DNA of 35,367 nucleotides, from positions 1-35,367 of the forward strand of contig JAOUGT010000011.1 in assembly GCA_029865485.1 (NCBI GenBank). Direction: 5' to 3'. The first letter of the stretch is position 1; each line of letters begins with the position of its first letter. A program made the translations under genes and the position numbers. Of the stretch, positions 1 to 8,522 are shown piece after piece. A model generated the notes under the pieces. It did no database searches. It was not told the DNA's origin and was given only the letters and a program-made list of their open reading frames with translations. This DNA comes from Nitrospira sp. GTDB lineage: Bacteria; Nitrospirota; Nitrospiria; Nitrospirales; Nitrospiraceae.

Positions 1-21
1 AACCGCGCGAAGCCAGTCTCC

Positions 22-2529
22 CTACACCCCCGCCTCCCTTAACACCTGCCCCGTATAGGACCGCTTGGATTTGGCGATTTCTTTCGGCGGGCCTTCCGCC
101 ACGATCTCGCCGCCGCGGTCCCCACCTTCCGGCCCGAGATCGATAATCCAATCAGCATTCTTGATCATATCGAGATTGTGTTCGATCACCAGGACCGTAT
201 TCCCCGCTTCAACCAGTCGGTCCAGCACATCGAGCAATCGTTGCACATCGGAAAAATGCAGGCCGGTCGTCGGTTCATCGAGGATATACATCGTGCGGCC
301 GGTCGCTCGTTTCGAGAGTTCGCGCGACAGCTTCACCCGCTGCGCTTCGCCACCGGAGAGGGTCGTGGCGGACTGACCCAGCTTCACATAGTGCAGCCCG
401 ACATCGTGCAACGTCTGGAGCTTCGCCTTAATCAATGGAATGTGTTCGAAGAACTCCAAGGCATCGTCCACCGTCATGTTGAGCACGTCGGCAATGCTCT
501 TCCCCTTGTGCAAAATCTCCAATGTCTCACGGTTGTACCGTTGGCCCTTACAAACCTCGCAGGTCACATAGACATCCGGCAGGAAGTGCATCTCGATCTT
601 GATGAGTCCGTCACCCTGACAGGCTTCGCACCGCCCCCCTTTGACGTTGAAGCTGTAGCGCCCCGGTTTATAGCCGCGGACACGTGATTCCGGAAGGTTC
701 GAGTAGAGGTCGCGAATGTAGCCGAACAAACCCGTGTAGGTAGCCGGATTCGACCTGGGCGTCCGCCCGATGGGGGATTGATCGATATCGATCACTTTGT
801 CGAGCCCATCGACCCCCTTGAGTTCTTTGCACCCATCAATCTTCGGCTTCTTGTGGTAGAGCAGTTGCGACAGCGAATGGAAGAGCACCTCCAACACCAG
901 CGTGCTTTTTCCTGATCCAGAGACTCCTGTCACACAGGTGAAGAGCCCCATCGGAATGCGTGCGGTCACATTCTTCAAATTGTGCTTCTGTGCCCCGACC
1001 ACTGAGAGGGTGCCCCTCGGCTTTCGCTGCCGCTGCGGCACGGACACGGTCTGTGTCCCTCGCAGGTATTGCCCGGTCAGCGACTTGGGATCGCCCATGA
1101 TCTGCTGCGGCGTCCCCTGCGCAATGACGTATCCACCCTGCGAACCGGCACCGGGCCCCATATCGAGCACATGATCAGCCGCCATCATCGTTTCGGCATC
1201 ATGCTCAACTACGACCACAGTATTACCGAGGTCGCGAAGCCGCAGCAACGTTTGCAACAATCGACGATTGTCCCGTTGATGAAGGCCGATGGACGGTTCA
1301 TCAAGGATATACAACACGCCCACGAGGCCTGACCCAATCTGCGTCGCCAACCGAATCCGCTGCCCTTCACCACCTGACAACGTTGCCGCCGCACGATCCA
1401 GCGTCAAGTAGTCCAAACCCACGTTGATCAGAAATCCGAGCCGCTCCCGAATCTCTTTCAGAATTCGATGCGCGATGACCAGCTCACGGTCGGTGAAGTT
1501 GAGCGACAGGAAGAAATCAGCCGCCGCACGAACGGAGAGCCTAGTTACCTCGGCGATCGATTTCTTGGCGAGCTTGATAGACAAGCTTTCCGGCCTGAGC
1601 CTCGCGCCCTGGCAGGTTTCACAAGGCTCAAGCAGTGTGAAGTCCTCCTCCTCTTCGTTGCCCGGGGAAACGGCATAGCCGATGCCGTCGCAGGCCGGAC
1701 AGGCGCCATGGGGACTATTGAAGGAAAACACGCGGGGTGTCACTTCCGGATAACTCACGCCACATTTGATGCAGGCGAGCCGGTCGCTGTAGAGCCTGGT
1801 TTGACCGTCTCCGGTCAGCACACCGACCAGCCCCCCGGTCAGCCTCACGGACGTTTCAACTGAATCCGCAAGCCGGCGCATCAACGCATCACCCGCCTTC
1901 ATCACCAATCGATCGACGATGATTTCAATCGTGTGCTTCTTCTGTTTGTCGAGCGCGATATCCTCCCCGAGGTCCACAATCTTTTCATCGATCCGGGCTC
2001 GCACATACCCGGCTTTGCGCATCTCCAGCAGCTCTTTCCGATATTCACCCTTCCGGCCCCGGACGATCGGCGCCAGGATCTGGAACTTCTCCCCTTCCGG
2101 TAAGGAGGCAATCGCATCGACCATTTGCTGGACGGTCTGCGCAGTAATTTCTTCGCCACATTGGAAACAATAAGGCCGCCCGACACGGGCAAAGAGCAAT
2201 CGCAAATAGTCGTAAATTTCCGTAACCGTGCCGACGGTGGAACGGGGATTATGGCTGGTGCTTTTCTGTTCGATGGAAATCGCGGGAGACAGGCCTTCGA
2301 TCGAATCGACATCCGGCTTCCCCATCTGCTCGAGGAACTGCCGCGCATAGGCCGACAGCGACTCGACGTACCGACGCTGGCCTTCGGCATAAATCGTATC
2401 GAACGCCAGTGACGACTTGCCTGACCCGCTCAAGCCGGTGATCACCACCAGCTTGTCGCGCGGAATCTCCACGTCGATGTTCTTGAGATTGTGCTCCCGT
2501 GCACCCTTAATGACGATAGAGTTTCCCAT
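22..2529 (-). CDS. uvrA: UvrA, excinuclease ABC subunit A, compact form
   Basis: DNA damage-recognition ATPase of nucleotide excision repair; the dimer loads UvrB at lesions in the cytoplasm. Both ABC modules are visible: Walker [10 protein letters not shown] (res. 32-40) and GVSGSGKST (535-543), signatures LSGGEGQ (384) and LSGGEAQ (724), Walker [11 protein letters not shown] and [10 protein letters not shown]. Zinc modules are C253/C256/C277/C280 and C634/C637/C657/C660; an extra CxxC is at 121/124. At 835 aa it is about 100 aa shorter than the E. coli protein (940). The missing part lies between C280 and the CETCQGARL motif (303-311), where only about 20 residues remain. The UvrB-binding region (about 130-245) is kept. 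The ATG is preceded by AGGAAG at a suitable distance. The gene is otherwise intact, so I read it as a functional compact UvrA. Confidence 0.97.
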   Translation of the reverse strand: MGNSIVIKGAREHNLKNIDVEIPRDKLVVITGLSGSGKSSLAFDTIYAEGQRRYVESLSAYARQFLEQMGKPDVDSIEGLSPAISIEQKSTSHNPRSTVGTVTEIYDYLRLLFARVGRPYCFQCGEEITAQTVQQMVDAIASLPEGEKFQILAPIVRGRKGEYRKELLEMRKAGYVRARIDEKIVDLGEDIALDKQKKHTIEIIVDRLVMKAGDALMRRLADSVETSVRLTGGLVGVLTGDGQTRLYSDRLACIKCGVSYPEVTPRVFSFNSPHGACPACDGIGYAVSPGNEEEEDFTLLEPCETCQGARLRPESLSIKLAKKSIAEVTRLSVRAAADFFLSLNFTDRELVIAHRILKEIRERLGFLINVGLDYLTLDRAAATLSGGEGQRIRLATQIGSGLVGVLYILDEPSIGLHQRDNRRLLQTLLRLRDLGNTVVVVEHDAETMMAADHVLDMGPGAGSQGGYVIAQGTPQQIMGDPKSLTGQYLRGTQTVSVPQRQRKPRGTLSVVGAQKHNLKNVTARIPMGLFTCVTGVSGSGKSTLVLEVLFHSLSQLLYHKKPKIDGCKELKGVDGLDKVIDIDQSPIGRTPRSNPATYTGLFGYIRDLYSNLPESRVRGYKPGRYSFNVKGGRCEACQGDGLIKIEMHFLPDVYVTCEVCKGQRYNRETLEILHKGKSIADVLNMTVDDALEFFEHIPLIKAKLQTLHDVGLHYVKLGQSATTLSGGEAQRVKLSRELSKRATGRTMYILDEPTTGLHFSDVQRLLDVLDRLVEAGNTVLVIEHNLDMIKNADWIIDLGPEGGDRGGEIVAEGPPKEIAKSKRSYTGQVLREAGV

Positions 2530-2664
2530 GAGCTTCTTCCTGCCTGTCTCTTAGTCCTCAGCCCTGAATAGACAGCACTTCCTTCGTGGGGCGGGATTAT
2601 AACATGGTGCCTGTGGATAAAGACGGTTGCACAACACGTGGCATTTCATCCCGCACAGTCGATC

Positions 2665-2693
2665 TTGACCAGAGAGCAACCAATCTGTACAAT
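2665..2693 (+). promoter_or_regulatory. Predicted sigma-70 promoter of the toxin-antitoxin operon
   Basis: TTGACC (2665-2670), 17 bp spacer, TACAAT (2688-2693): five of six matches in each hexamer and ideal spacing. It lies 43 bp before the antitoxin ATG. A short dyad (TAGC, 7 bp, GCTA) just downstream could be an autoregulatory operator, as Phd-type antitoxins usually repress their own promoter. The operator is inference. Confidence 0.6.
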
Positions 2694-2736
2694 TTAGCCA
2701 TTCTAGCTATTATCGTCCTATCCAACGAGGGTCGTC

Positions 2737-3132
2737 ATGCCCAAACTCACCTTTCGGAACAGCCACGGACAGTTGGTTGACATTTCCGCCGTCGCCGCCA
2801 CAAGGGTCAAAAACGAGTTCGGTGCAATCTTGGAGCAAACCCTACAGAACGGCGCAGTGGCCATTACCCGTCACGACGCTCCAAAAGCCGTGCTCCTATC
2901 GCTTGTCGAGTTTGAATCGCTGGTCAAGGAACGCAGCCCTGTGCTCGACGCACTCAACGAGGAATTCGACGCCTTGCTGGGTCTCATGCAGACACCTTCC
3001 TCGCACAAAGGGGTAGAGGCTGCTTTCACGGCATCACCGGAACAATTAGGCCGCGCCGCCGTCAAAACAGCCAGAACCAGCCGTGCCACGACAGGCTCAC
3101 AAACCCGGCGCAGGTCCACCTCGCGGGCATGA
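2737..3132 (+). CDS. Phd/YefM-family antitoxin
   Basis: Predicted antitoxin and autorepressor of a type II toxin-antitoxin pair. Residues about 13-65 have the Phd/YefM look: a region around VAATRVKNEFGAILEQ, then a strand with ITRHDAPKAVLLSL, then EFESLV. The family's N-terminal half binds operator DNA and its C-terminal half covers the toxin. At 131 aa it is longer than the usual 80-90 aa; the extra tail (about 90-131) is rich in Ala, Arg, Thr and Ser and looks disordered. GAGGG lies shortly before the ATG. The stop overlaps the start of the kinase gene (ATGA), implying translational coupling and giving strong context support for a TA pair. Confidence 0.85.
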   Translation: MPKLTFRNSHGQLVDISAVAATRVKNEFGAILEQTLQNGAVAITRHDAPKAVLLSLVEFESLVKERSPVLDALNEEFDALLGLMQTPSSHKGVEAAFTASPEQLGRAAVKTARTSRATTGSQTRRRSTSRA

Positions 3133-3773
3133 GCTCAGCTCGAAGACCCCGCATTCACGTCTTGGCCGGCGTGAATGGAGCAGGCAAGAGTAGCATTGGT
3201 GGTGCAGCTGTCCGCCACCACGGCGGAGCGTATTTCAATCCGGATGAAGCGGCTCGCTCCCTCCAGAAGATCTATCCGACCTTGTCCCAGGCAGAGGCCA
3301 ATAGCGCAGCGTGGAACCAAGGTGTCAGGCTCCTGACCAGAGCTCTGACCGAGAGGTTAGATTTCACATTCGAGACGACGCTCGGCGGGAGCACCATTGC
3401 CAACTTACTCCTCCGCGCTGTCAAACAGGGGCATGAGATACATATCTGGTATGTGGGACTCTCTGGTCCGGACTTACATCTTGAACGAGTGCGGTCACGG
3501 GTCAGCCGAGGCGGCCATGCCATTCCGGAGCGGGATATTCGTCGGCGCTACGAACATAGTCGCCTGAACCTCATCGCGCTGCTCCCTTTCTTGACGACGC
3601 TGCACATGTACGACAATAGTGTCGACGCAGATCCGGCTGCTGGACGAACACCTCAACTGACGCTGGTCCTGCACATGAGGCTCGGCAAAGTCCTCGGCCC
3701 GCTGGACCTTGCATCAACCCCGACCTGGGCGAAACCAATCGTCGCCGCTGCGCTGAAGCTGGGCCACCGGTAA
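3129..3773 (+). CDS. Zeta-toxin-like P-loop kinase (predicted toxin)
   Basis: P-loop NTPase of the zeta toxin / COG4185 kinase type. Family members phosphorylate UDP-GlcNAc or other small substrates and block cell-wall synthesis or growth. Walker A is GVNGAGKSS (res. 14-22), followed by the typical FNPDEAA motif, a TFETTLGG strand-loop, and a basic RVRSRVSRGGHAIPERDIRRRY lid segment from which ATP-contacting arginines are expected. The 214 aa length fits the short chromosomal subfamily, not the 280+ aa plasmid zeta proteins. It overlaps the antitoxin stop by 4 nt. The actual substrate cannot be told from sequence. Domain and pairing are confident; toxicity is inferred. Confidence 0.85.
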   Translation: MSSARRPRIHVLAGVNGAGKSSIGGAAVRHHGGAYFNPDEAARSLQKIYPTLSQAEANSAAWNQGVRLLTRALTERLDFTFETTLGGSTIANLLLRAVKQGHEIHIWYVGLSGPDLHLERVRSRVSRGGHAIPERDIRRRYEHSRLNLIALLPFLTTLHMYDNSVDADPAAGRTPQLTLVLHMRLGKVLGPLDLASTPTWAKPIVAAALKLGHR

Positions 3774-3828
3774 CGCGGCGAGGAGAGAAGATGAACGAGT
3801 CACGGAGGATGGCTGCCTCTAACTGGCA

Positions 3829-3914
3829 ATCACCACCAGCTTGTCGTGCGGAATCTCCACGTCGATATTCTTGAGATTGTGGTCCCGCATGCCTTTGATG
3901 ATGACATTCCCCAT
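3829..3914 (-). pseudogene. Degenerate duplicate of the uvrA 5' end
   Basis: The 86 bp match uvrA positions 2441-2529 in the same orientation, with one 3-bp deletion and a handful of substitutions. Read on the minus strand it starts at ATG (3914), gives a UvrA-like N-terminus (GNVIIKG, then [11 protein letters not shown], then DKLVVI) for about 29 codons, then leaves homology and stops two codons later. It cannot encode a working UvrA: the Walker A motif is just lost. It lies 56 bp after the kinase gene, so copies of the uvrA 5' end flank the toxin-antitoxin pair. Confidence 0.85.
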
Positions 3915-3951
3915 AGGCGGCGATAGCACACGATGAAATCAGATCACCGGT

Positions 3952-5547
3952 TCACCGGCGCTTGTGGGATCGGCGGCGCGGTCCGTCCAGGGCTTCTCCC
4001 CAACAGCCCAGAAACGCCGTGACGAACTCGTGTTCTTCGGCGGGCGGCACAGCCAACCGCGCCAGGGCCAACGCGACGGCAAGAGCAATGTGGTACCCCT
4101 CCGACCGAGAAGCCACGGCTCGGCGATAGGCAGGATGCGCGTCATTGATGACCACGGTGGATTCGACAAGGCGGCCGAGGTCCGGATCGCCTTCATGCGA
4201 TTCGAACCGAATGCTGAGCCCGTAATGACCAGGCCGAGACCGTCCTCTTGGCCCCGGAACGACAGCGACGCCGCCAGAAGATTCCCCCGGATGGATTGCC
4301 GCCCCTGGTACCGCGTCGACCGGCTGCGGGATTTCATCAGAATCATGGACCATCTCCGGAGGGGGCGCGACTTCCTCAACCGTTTCCGTCCCACTGACGA
4401 TCGACGCTGCGAGAAAGCCTTGCCCGTTCTCTGTCGAATTGGATTGCCCAATGGGTAATCGCTTCTGCCCGCCGGCTCGTCGCTCGACCAGCGAGGCAAG
4501 CAGCGGAAATTCTTCAGCCAGATCCACGAGAACCGCTTCCAGATCACGCTCCATCGGCCGCACCGCTCGCCGTCCGGCTCGATCTCCGAGTTCGCGAATA
4601 TCTCCCCATTGGGCGAGTTGTTGCGAGACCGCTTCCTGAATGGCCTTGCGATAGCCCAGGTACAGCGCACCCCTGTTCCCGACACGGACAAAGTCCCCTT
4701 TGTTCAGGGTCAGAGCCTCAGCCAGCGCCGGAGCCTCGATCATCCCGGCCATTCTATCCGGTGCCGCCGGTGTAACCCCCAACCAGTCCCATCCGCGCTT
4801 AATCACCTTGCCGAACGTACTGATGGCCATCCCCCGCTGGTCTTCCGGAAACGGAGATTCACTTCTCGCCAAATAGCCGACCGCCGCCGGCTTGCGCTTG
4901 CGCGCCAAGCAGACCGCAAGCCTCGACACCTCCACAGCCTGGACAGGCTGTCGCTCCAGCACCCGGCCATTGACCTCGAACCGGAAACCTTTCGGATAGT
5001 GTGTTGCCAGCACCTCGTCGAATTCCGATTCAAGCAGCGGTTGGTACTGCCGCCGCAACGTGGTTTCCAGATAGCCCTCATCCAGAAGCGGCGACAGCGC
5101 ATTGTGCAGCTTCAGTTGCACCGCCGTCCCATGATCGGCCACTAACCCTGATGGGGGAATCCATTTCCACGGTGCCTTGTGGCGCCCCGCCAAGTACCAG
5201 CGGCTCGCAACATGTTCTTTGCCGCGACGCGTTTCGGTGACCACATCCTCACAGACCAATAGTCCGAGCTTGATCCCGACCCCGGCAAATCCGATGCCGT
5301 GCCCCCGAGTCTTCGTGCTGGCCGCCAAATCGTGGTACCGCACCAAGTCTCTTCGTCTCATGCCCGATCCGTCGTCTACGATGGTCAACGTCGACAATGC
5401 GGGGTCGGTCGTGAACCGCAAACAAGTTGCACCGGAGTCCAGCGAATTGGCCACCACTTCAGTCAAAATGGTTTCTTCCAGCGCGCCTGGATAGGCGTCG
5501 CGAAGATCTTCGAGTAAATGCTGTAAATCAACCCGTGTTTCGCCCAA
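3952..5547 (-). CDS. GHKL-fold ATPase (MutL/Hsp90/MORC-like ATP-binding protein)
   Basis: The Bergerat ATP-binding fold is clear at the N-terminus. Numbering from the chosen TTG: N-box EVVANSLDSGA (about 30-40), G1 box VDDGSGM (57-63), lid GHGIGFAGVGIKLG (82-95), and a G3-like HGTAVQL near 139. No histidine-kinase phosphoacceptor domain, MutL endonuclease motif or topoisomerase domain is seen in the remaining ~380 residues, so it is an orphan GHKL ATPase of unknown role. A proline/glutamate-rich linker (about 360-430) precedes a conserved-looking C-terminal helical segment. An upstream TTG at 5571 would add 8 residues; 5547 was chosen because GGGAG sits 6 nt before it. No partner gene is adjacent on the same strand. 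Confidence 0.75.
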   Translation of the reverse strand: MGETRVDLQHLLEDLRDAYPGALEETILTEVVANSLDSGATCLRFTTDPALSTLTIVDDGSGMRRRDLVRYHDLAASTKTRGHGIGFAGVGIKLGLLVCEDVVTETRRGKEHVASRWYLAGRHKAPWKWIPPSGLVADHGTAVQLKLHNALSPLLDEGYLETTLRRQYQPLLESEFDEVLATHYPKGFRFEVNGRVLERQPVQAVEVSRLAVCLARKRKPAAVGYLARSESPFPEDQRGMAISTFGKVIKRGWDWLGVTPAAPDRMAGMIEAPALAEALTLNKGDFVRVGNRGALYLGYRKAIQEAVSQQLAQWGDIRELGDRAGRRAVRPMERDLEAVLVDLAEEFPLLASLVERRAGGQKRLPIGQSNSTENGQGFLAASIVSGTETVEEVAPPPEMVHDSDEIPQPVDAVPGAAIHPGESSGGVAVVPGPRGRSRPGHYGLSIRFESHEGDPDLGRLVESTVVINDAHPAYRRAVASRSEGYHIALAVALALARLAVPPAEEHEFVTAFLGCWGEALDGPRRRSHKRR

Positions 5548-5893
5548 GGAAGTCTCCCACAACCGATGCAAACATTAAGACCCACACAGTATTAACAGCC
5601 TACGCCAACATTTCAAGCATGATCACAGGTCCGTCGCTGTTCCGTTGTTCGTTGGCCATTTTAGGGACCCCCGATCATTCGACGAGACTTTGTCCATCCT
5701 TCTTTCCCACCGCGGCGACGACCATGGAGCTTCACCCCAGGCGAGCCAGAATTCCCACTGGGTTCAGGACCGTTCCAGCACCCCTTAGGCCCACCGCCAG
5801 CCGGCCGCCTGGCACCGCGCCACTACCCTCACCTTGACAAAGCTTAAAACCGGGTGCTACCACCGTGACATGGTGGGAGCCGAGCCTCGTTCT
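5548..5893. other. Intergenic region between divergent GHKL and ubiE genes
   Basis: About 350 bp without a convincing gene. Near the right end, TTGACA (5834-5839) lies 18 bp before a weak TACCAC (5858-5863) and may be the ubiE promoter. Reading this TTG as a start codon would extend UbiE by 20 residues that do not look like the family. Confidence 0.35.
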
Positions 5894-6646
5894 ATGACTC
5901 AGGATCCGCAAACTCCGGCAAAGGTGGTATCAACCTGGTCCGGCCAGGCCAGAGAGGACGCCGTCCAGCGGATGTTCACCTCGATTGCCGGGGCCTACGA
6001 CCTGAATAACACCCTCCTGAGTTTCGGCCTCCATTACTATTGGAAGAAGATTACCGCCTCCTTCATTACTCCGGTTGGCCGAGGGACCGCCCTTGATGTC
6101 GGGTCCGGCACAGCCGACCTTGCACTCCTGATCGAGTCTCGGATGGGACCGAAAGGCCGTGTCATCGCTTCAGATCTGAACCATGCGATGCTCGCCGAAG
6201 GCCTTAAGAAAATCGGCAATAAAGGCCTCAGTGAGAAAATCACCTGTCTGCAGGCCAGCGCTGAGCATCTAGGATTCGGTGACAATACCTTCGACGCGGT
6301 GACCACCGGGTTCTGCATGCGAAACGTCGGGGATCTCCCACAAGCCGTACGGGAAATTCGCCGGGTGATGAAGCCCGGTGGCCGTTTCGTGTGCCTGGAG
6401 TTCTCCCGCCCGATCTTCGGCTGGTTGAGAACCCTCTACGATTGGTATTCTTTCAAACTCTTGCCCTTCATCGGTACGATCGTCGCCCGTGACCGCACCG
6501 GCGTCTACGAATACCTTCCTGCATCGATCCGGACATTCCCTGATCAAGAGCGATTGTGCCAGATCCTACGCGATGCCGGATTTCGTCAGGTGTCGTATAA
6601 GAACCTCAGTGGCGGTATCGTTGCGATTCATATAGCCACAAAGTAG
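5894..6646 (+). CDS. ubiE: Demethylmenaquinone methyltransferase (UbiE/MenG)
   Basis: SAM-dependent C-methyltransferase that makes menaquinone from demethylmenaquinone at the membrane-cytosol interface. Family landmarks from the chosen ATG: MFTSIAGAYDLNN (27-39), the SAM-binding glycine loop LDVGSGTAD (67-75), an acidic strand end ASDLNHAML, then CMRNVGD and the post-motif MKPGGRFVCLEFS, with a C-terminal YEYLPASIRTFPDQE block. The frame is open to TTG 5834 and has another ATG at 5870. I chose 5894 because the family motif normally begins about 20-30 residues from the start and a GGGAG lies upstream, though its ~14 nt spacing is long. No ubiquinone genes are nearby, so menaquinone is the likelier product. 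A radical SAM gene follows after 9 bp. Confidence 0.93.
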   Translation: MTQDPQTPAKVVSTWSGQAREDAVQRMFTSIAGAYDLNNTLLSFGLHYYWKKITASFITPVGRGTALDVGSGTADLALLIESRMGPKGRVIASDLNHAMLAEGLKKIGNKGLSEKITCLQASAEHLGFGDNTFDAVTTGFCMRNVGDLPQAVREIRRVMKPGGRFVCLEFSRPIFGWLRTLYDWYSFKLLPFIGTIVARDRTGVYEYLPASIRTFPDQERLCQILRDAGFRQVSYKNLSGGIVAIHIATK

Positions 6647-6655
6647 TCTGACGCT

Positions 6656-8281
6656 GTGGACTCCATTCTCTATATCTTCCTCCCCTGCAAGAAGGTCTAT
6701 CCGATCGGGATTACCTACTTGGCCGACTTCATCCATCGGCGGAAGCCGGACGTTCGTCAGCGTATCCTCGATCTGTCGTTGTTTCCGGTTAGCCAACGCG
6801 GTCAGGCCATCCGCGATGCCGCGACGGAATTCAAACCGGACCTGGTCTGCTTTTCATGGCGGGATATCCAGATTTTCTCGCCGCATGAAGGTGATTCGTC
6901 GCTGGAACATGCGTTCAACTTCTATTTCGCCAGTAACCCGATCAAGCGTGTTGTGGCATCATTCGCCGGCATCAAGCAACTGTACCGGTACTACAGCCAT
7001 ATCTATACGATCCTGTCCTATCCGACACTGATTCGAAAAGAGTTTCCCAAGGCCCAGATCATGATCGGCGGAGGGGCGTTTACCGCGTTTGCCGATCAAC
7101 TCATCGAAAAGCTTCCGGAAGGCACCATCGGCATACTAGGCGAGGGCGAGGATGCCATCCTCAAACTCCTCGAAGGTCGTTCGATCGACGACGAACGCTA
7201 TATCGTTAAAGAAGGGGGACGAATCAGAAAAGGTTCTCAGGGTTCGCCCCCGCTGCTTGATGCACCGGCCGTCGACCTCCCCTATTTGACCTCCATCTTT
7301 CCGCAATGGCAGGAGTACCGGGGTGAATCGATCGGAGTTCAGTCCAAACGGGGCTGTCCTTACGATTGTGCCTTCTGCCTCTATCCCTACATTGAAGGTA
7401 AGCGGGTGCGGTACCGGCCGCCGGAGATGGTCGTGAAAGACATCTCCCAACATTATCATCAGTGGGGCGCCCGTCGCTTTTGGTTTACCGACGCCCAATT
7501 CATTACGGGCAAGGAAGCCTATCCGCAATGTACGGAGATCATGGAACGCATCATCAGTGAGAAACTGGAGATCGAGTGGTCCGGCTATATCCGCACTTCA
7601 TTAATCACGCCCGACTTCGCCAAACTGATGGTTCGTTCAGGAGTCGGCGACCTAGAGGTCGCCATCACCTCCGGCTCGCAAGAGGTCTTGAACAATCTCC
7701 ACATGGGGTTCAAGCTGGAACGACTCTATGACGGCTGTCGCTATCTGGCGGAGGCTGGTTTCAAGGGCAAGGTGATCCTCAACTATTCATTGAACAGCCC
7801 CAAAGAGACGGAAGAAACCCTGCTTCAAAGCGTCGAGTCCTACAAAGTGGTGGCGTCGATTCTAGGCGAAGAACGAGTCTTCCCCTTGATGTTTTTCTTG
7901 GGCATCCAGCCCAATACCGATCTTGAACAGCGACTATTGGAAGAGGGTTATCTGTCGGCCGGCTATAATCCTTTGATGTTGACCCCGACCAGTATCCGAA
8001 AGCTCCTCTATAACCCAGCCCCCTTGAATTCATTTATCGCCAAAGCATGCCTTCGTGCCTGGGAACGAAAGCAAGGGAGCCGTGATCCACGCAAATGGAC
8101 AGGCTCTCTCTCGCAGACGACCGACCAATCACATGCGTATGCCGATAAGAGCTTGAGCAAGGGGATTGAAGGCAATTCCGGGCGAGATGCCCTCCTCTCC
8201 CTCGAAGAAATCCTTCGCTCCCGCCGGCCGGTTTCATCCCCTTCGCAGACGACAGAACCCCGAGCAAGTTCAGCCAGTTAA
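6656..8281 (+). CDS. B12-binding-domain-type radical SAM protein
   Basis: Predicted radical SAM enzyme with an N-terminal cobalamin-binding-like Rossmann region (about 1-175; segments PDLVCFSWRD and IMIGGGAFTAF) but no canonical DxHxxG motif. The [4Fe-4S] cluster motif is KRGCPYDCAFC with C234, C238 and C241, followed by a TIM-barrel-like core (to about 430). The last ~70 residues are polar and low in complexity. The start is GTG, 9 nt after the ubiE stop, with only a poor ribosome site, so translational coupling to ubiE is likely. B12-type radical SAM enzymes often methylate unactivated carbons or do ring chemistry. The tight coupling suggests, but does not show, work on a quinone or isoprenoid product. 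Confidence 0.85.
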   Translation: MDSILYIFLPCKKVYPIGITYLADFIHRRKPDVRQRILDLSLFPVSQRGQAIRDAATEFKPDLVCFSWRDIQIFSPHEGDSSLEHAFNFYFASNPIKRVVASFAGIKQLYRYYSHIYTILSYPTLIRKEFPKAQIMIGGGAFTAFADQLIEKLPEGTIGILGEGEDAILKLLEGRSIDDERYIVKEGGRIRKGSQGSPPLLDAPAVDLPYLTSIFPQWQEYRGESIGVQSKRGCPYDCAFCLYPYIEGKRVRYRPPEMVVKDISQHYHQWGARRFWFTDAQFITGKEAYPQCTEIMERIISEKLEIEWSGYIRTSLITPDFAKLMVRSGVGDLEVAITSGSQEVLNNLHMGFKLERLYDGCRYLAEAGFKGKVILNYSLNSPKETEETLLQSVESYKVVASILGEERVFPLMFFLGIQPNTDLEQRLLEEGYLSAGYNPLMLTPTSIRKLLYNPAPLNSFIAKACLRAWERKQGSRDPRKWTGSLSQTTDQSHAYADKSLSKGIEGNSGRDALLSLEEILRSRRPVSSPSQTTEPRASSAS

Positions 8282-8501
8282 CTTCGTCATTGGCCATGAG
8301 CCACTGGTCGAGCAACAGGCTGGAGGTCTTGGCCGCCAATGACTGATGACCGGAGACTATTGGACACTCGGCGTCTTGCATTCCAGTTTAGGCCGATGCT
8401 ATCATCCCGCTTCTCTAGAGGCTGGGGCAGCGCTTCAACCATCTGGTTTTCCAGGCCATTACGTCCCTGAACCTCTGTATAACGTGATAACTTGCGCGGT
8501 T

Positions 8502-8518
8502 GCGCCTTAAGGAGGCGC
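8502..8518 (+). promoter_or_regulatory. Hairpin that would bury the ribosome binding site of the UspA fusion
   Basis: GCGCCT (8502-8507) pairs with AGGCGC (8513-8518) across a 5-nt loop. The Shine-Dalgarno AAGGAGG (8509-8515) lies in the loop and 3' arm, 7 nt before the ATG at 8523. As RNA this would occlude ribosome access, a layout seen in thermometers and other translational switches. Only the pairing is visible; function is inference. Confidence 0.4.
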
Positions 8519-8522
8519 CTCA

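Noticed and set aside
1209-2412. Several long open frames on both strands inside uvrA
   Set aside because: They overlap a fully supported uvrA frame and show no family motifs; they are shadows caused by GC-rich codon use.
2737-3914. The TA segment as an insertion sequence or integron cassette
   Set aside because: No transposase, integrase or terminal inverted repeats; only the uvrA-derived direct repeats are seen.
5834-5893. Upstream TTG start extending UbiE by 20 residues
   Set aside because: The TTG lies in a TTGACA promoter-like hexamer and the added residues do not look like the family.
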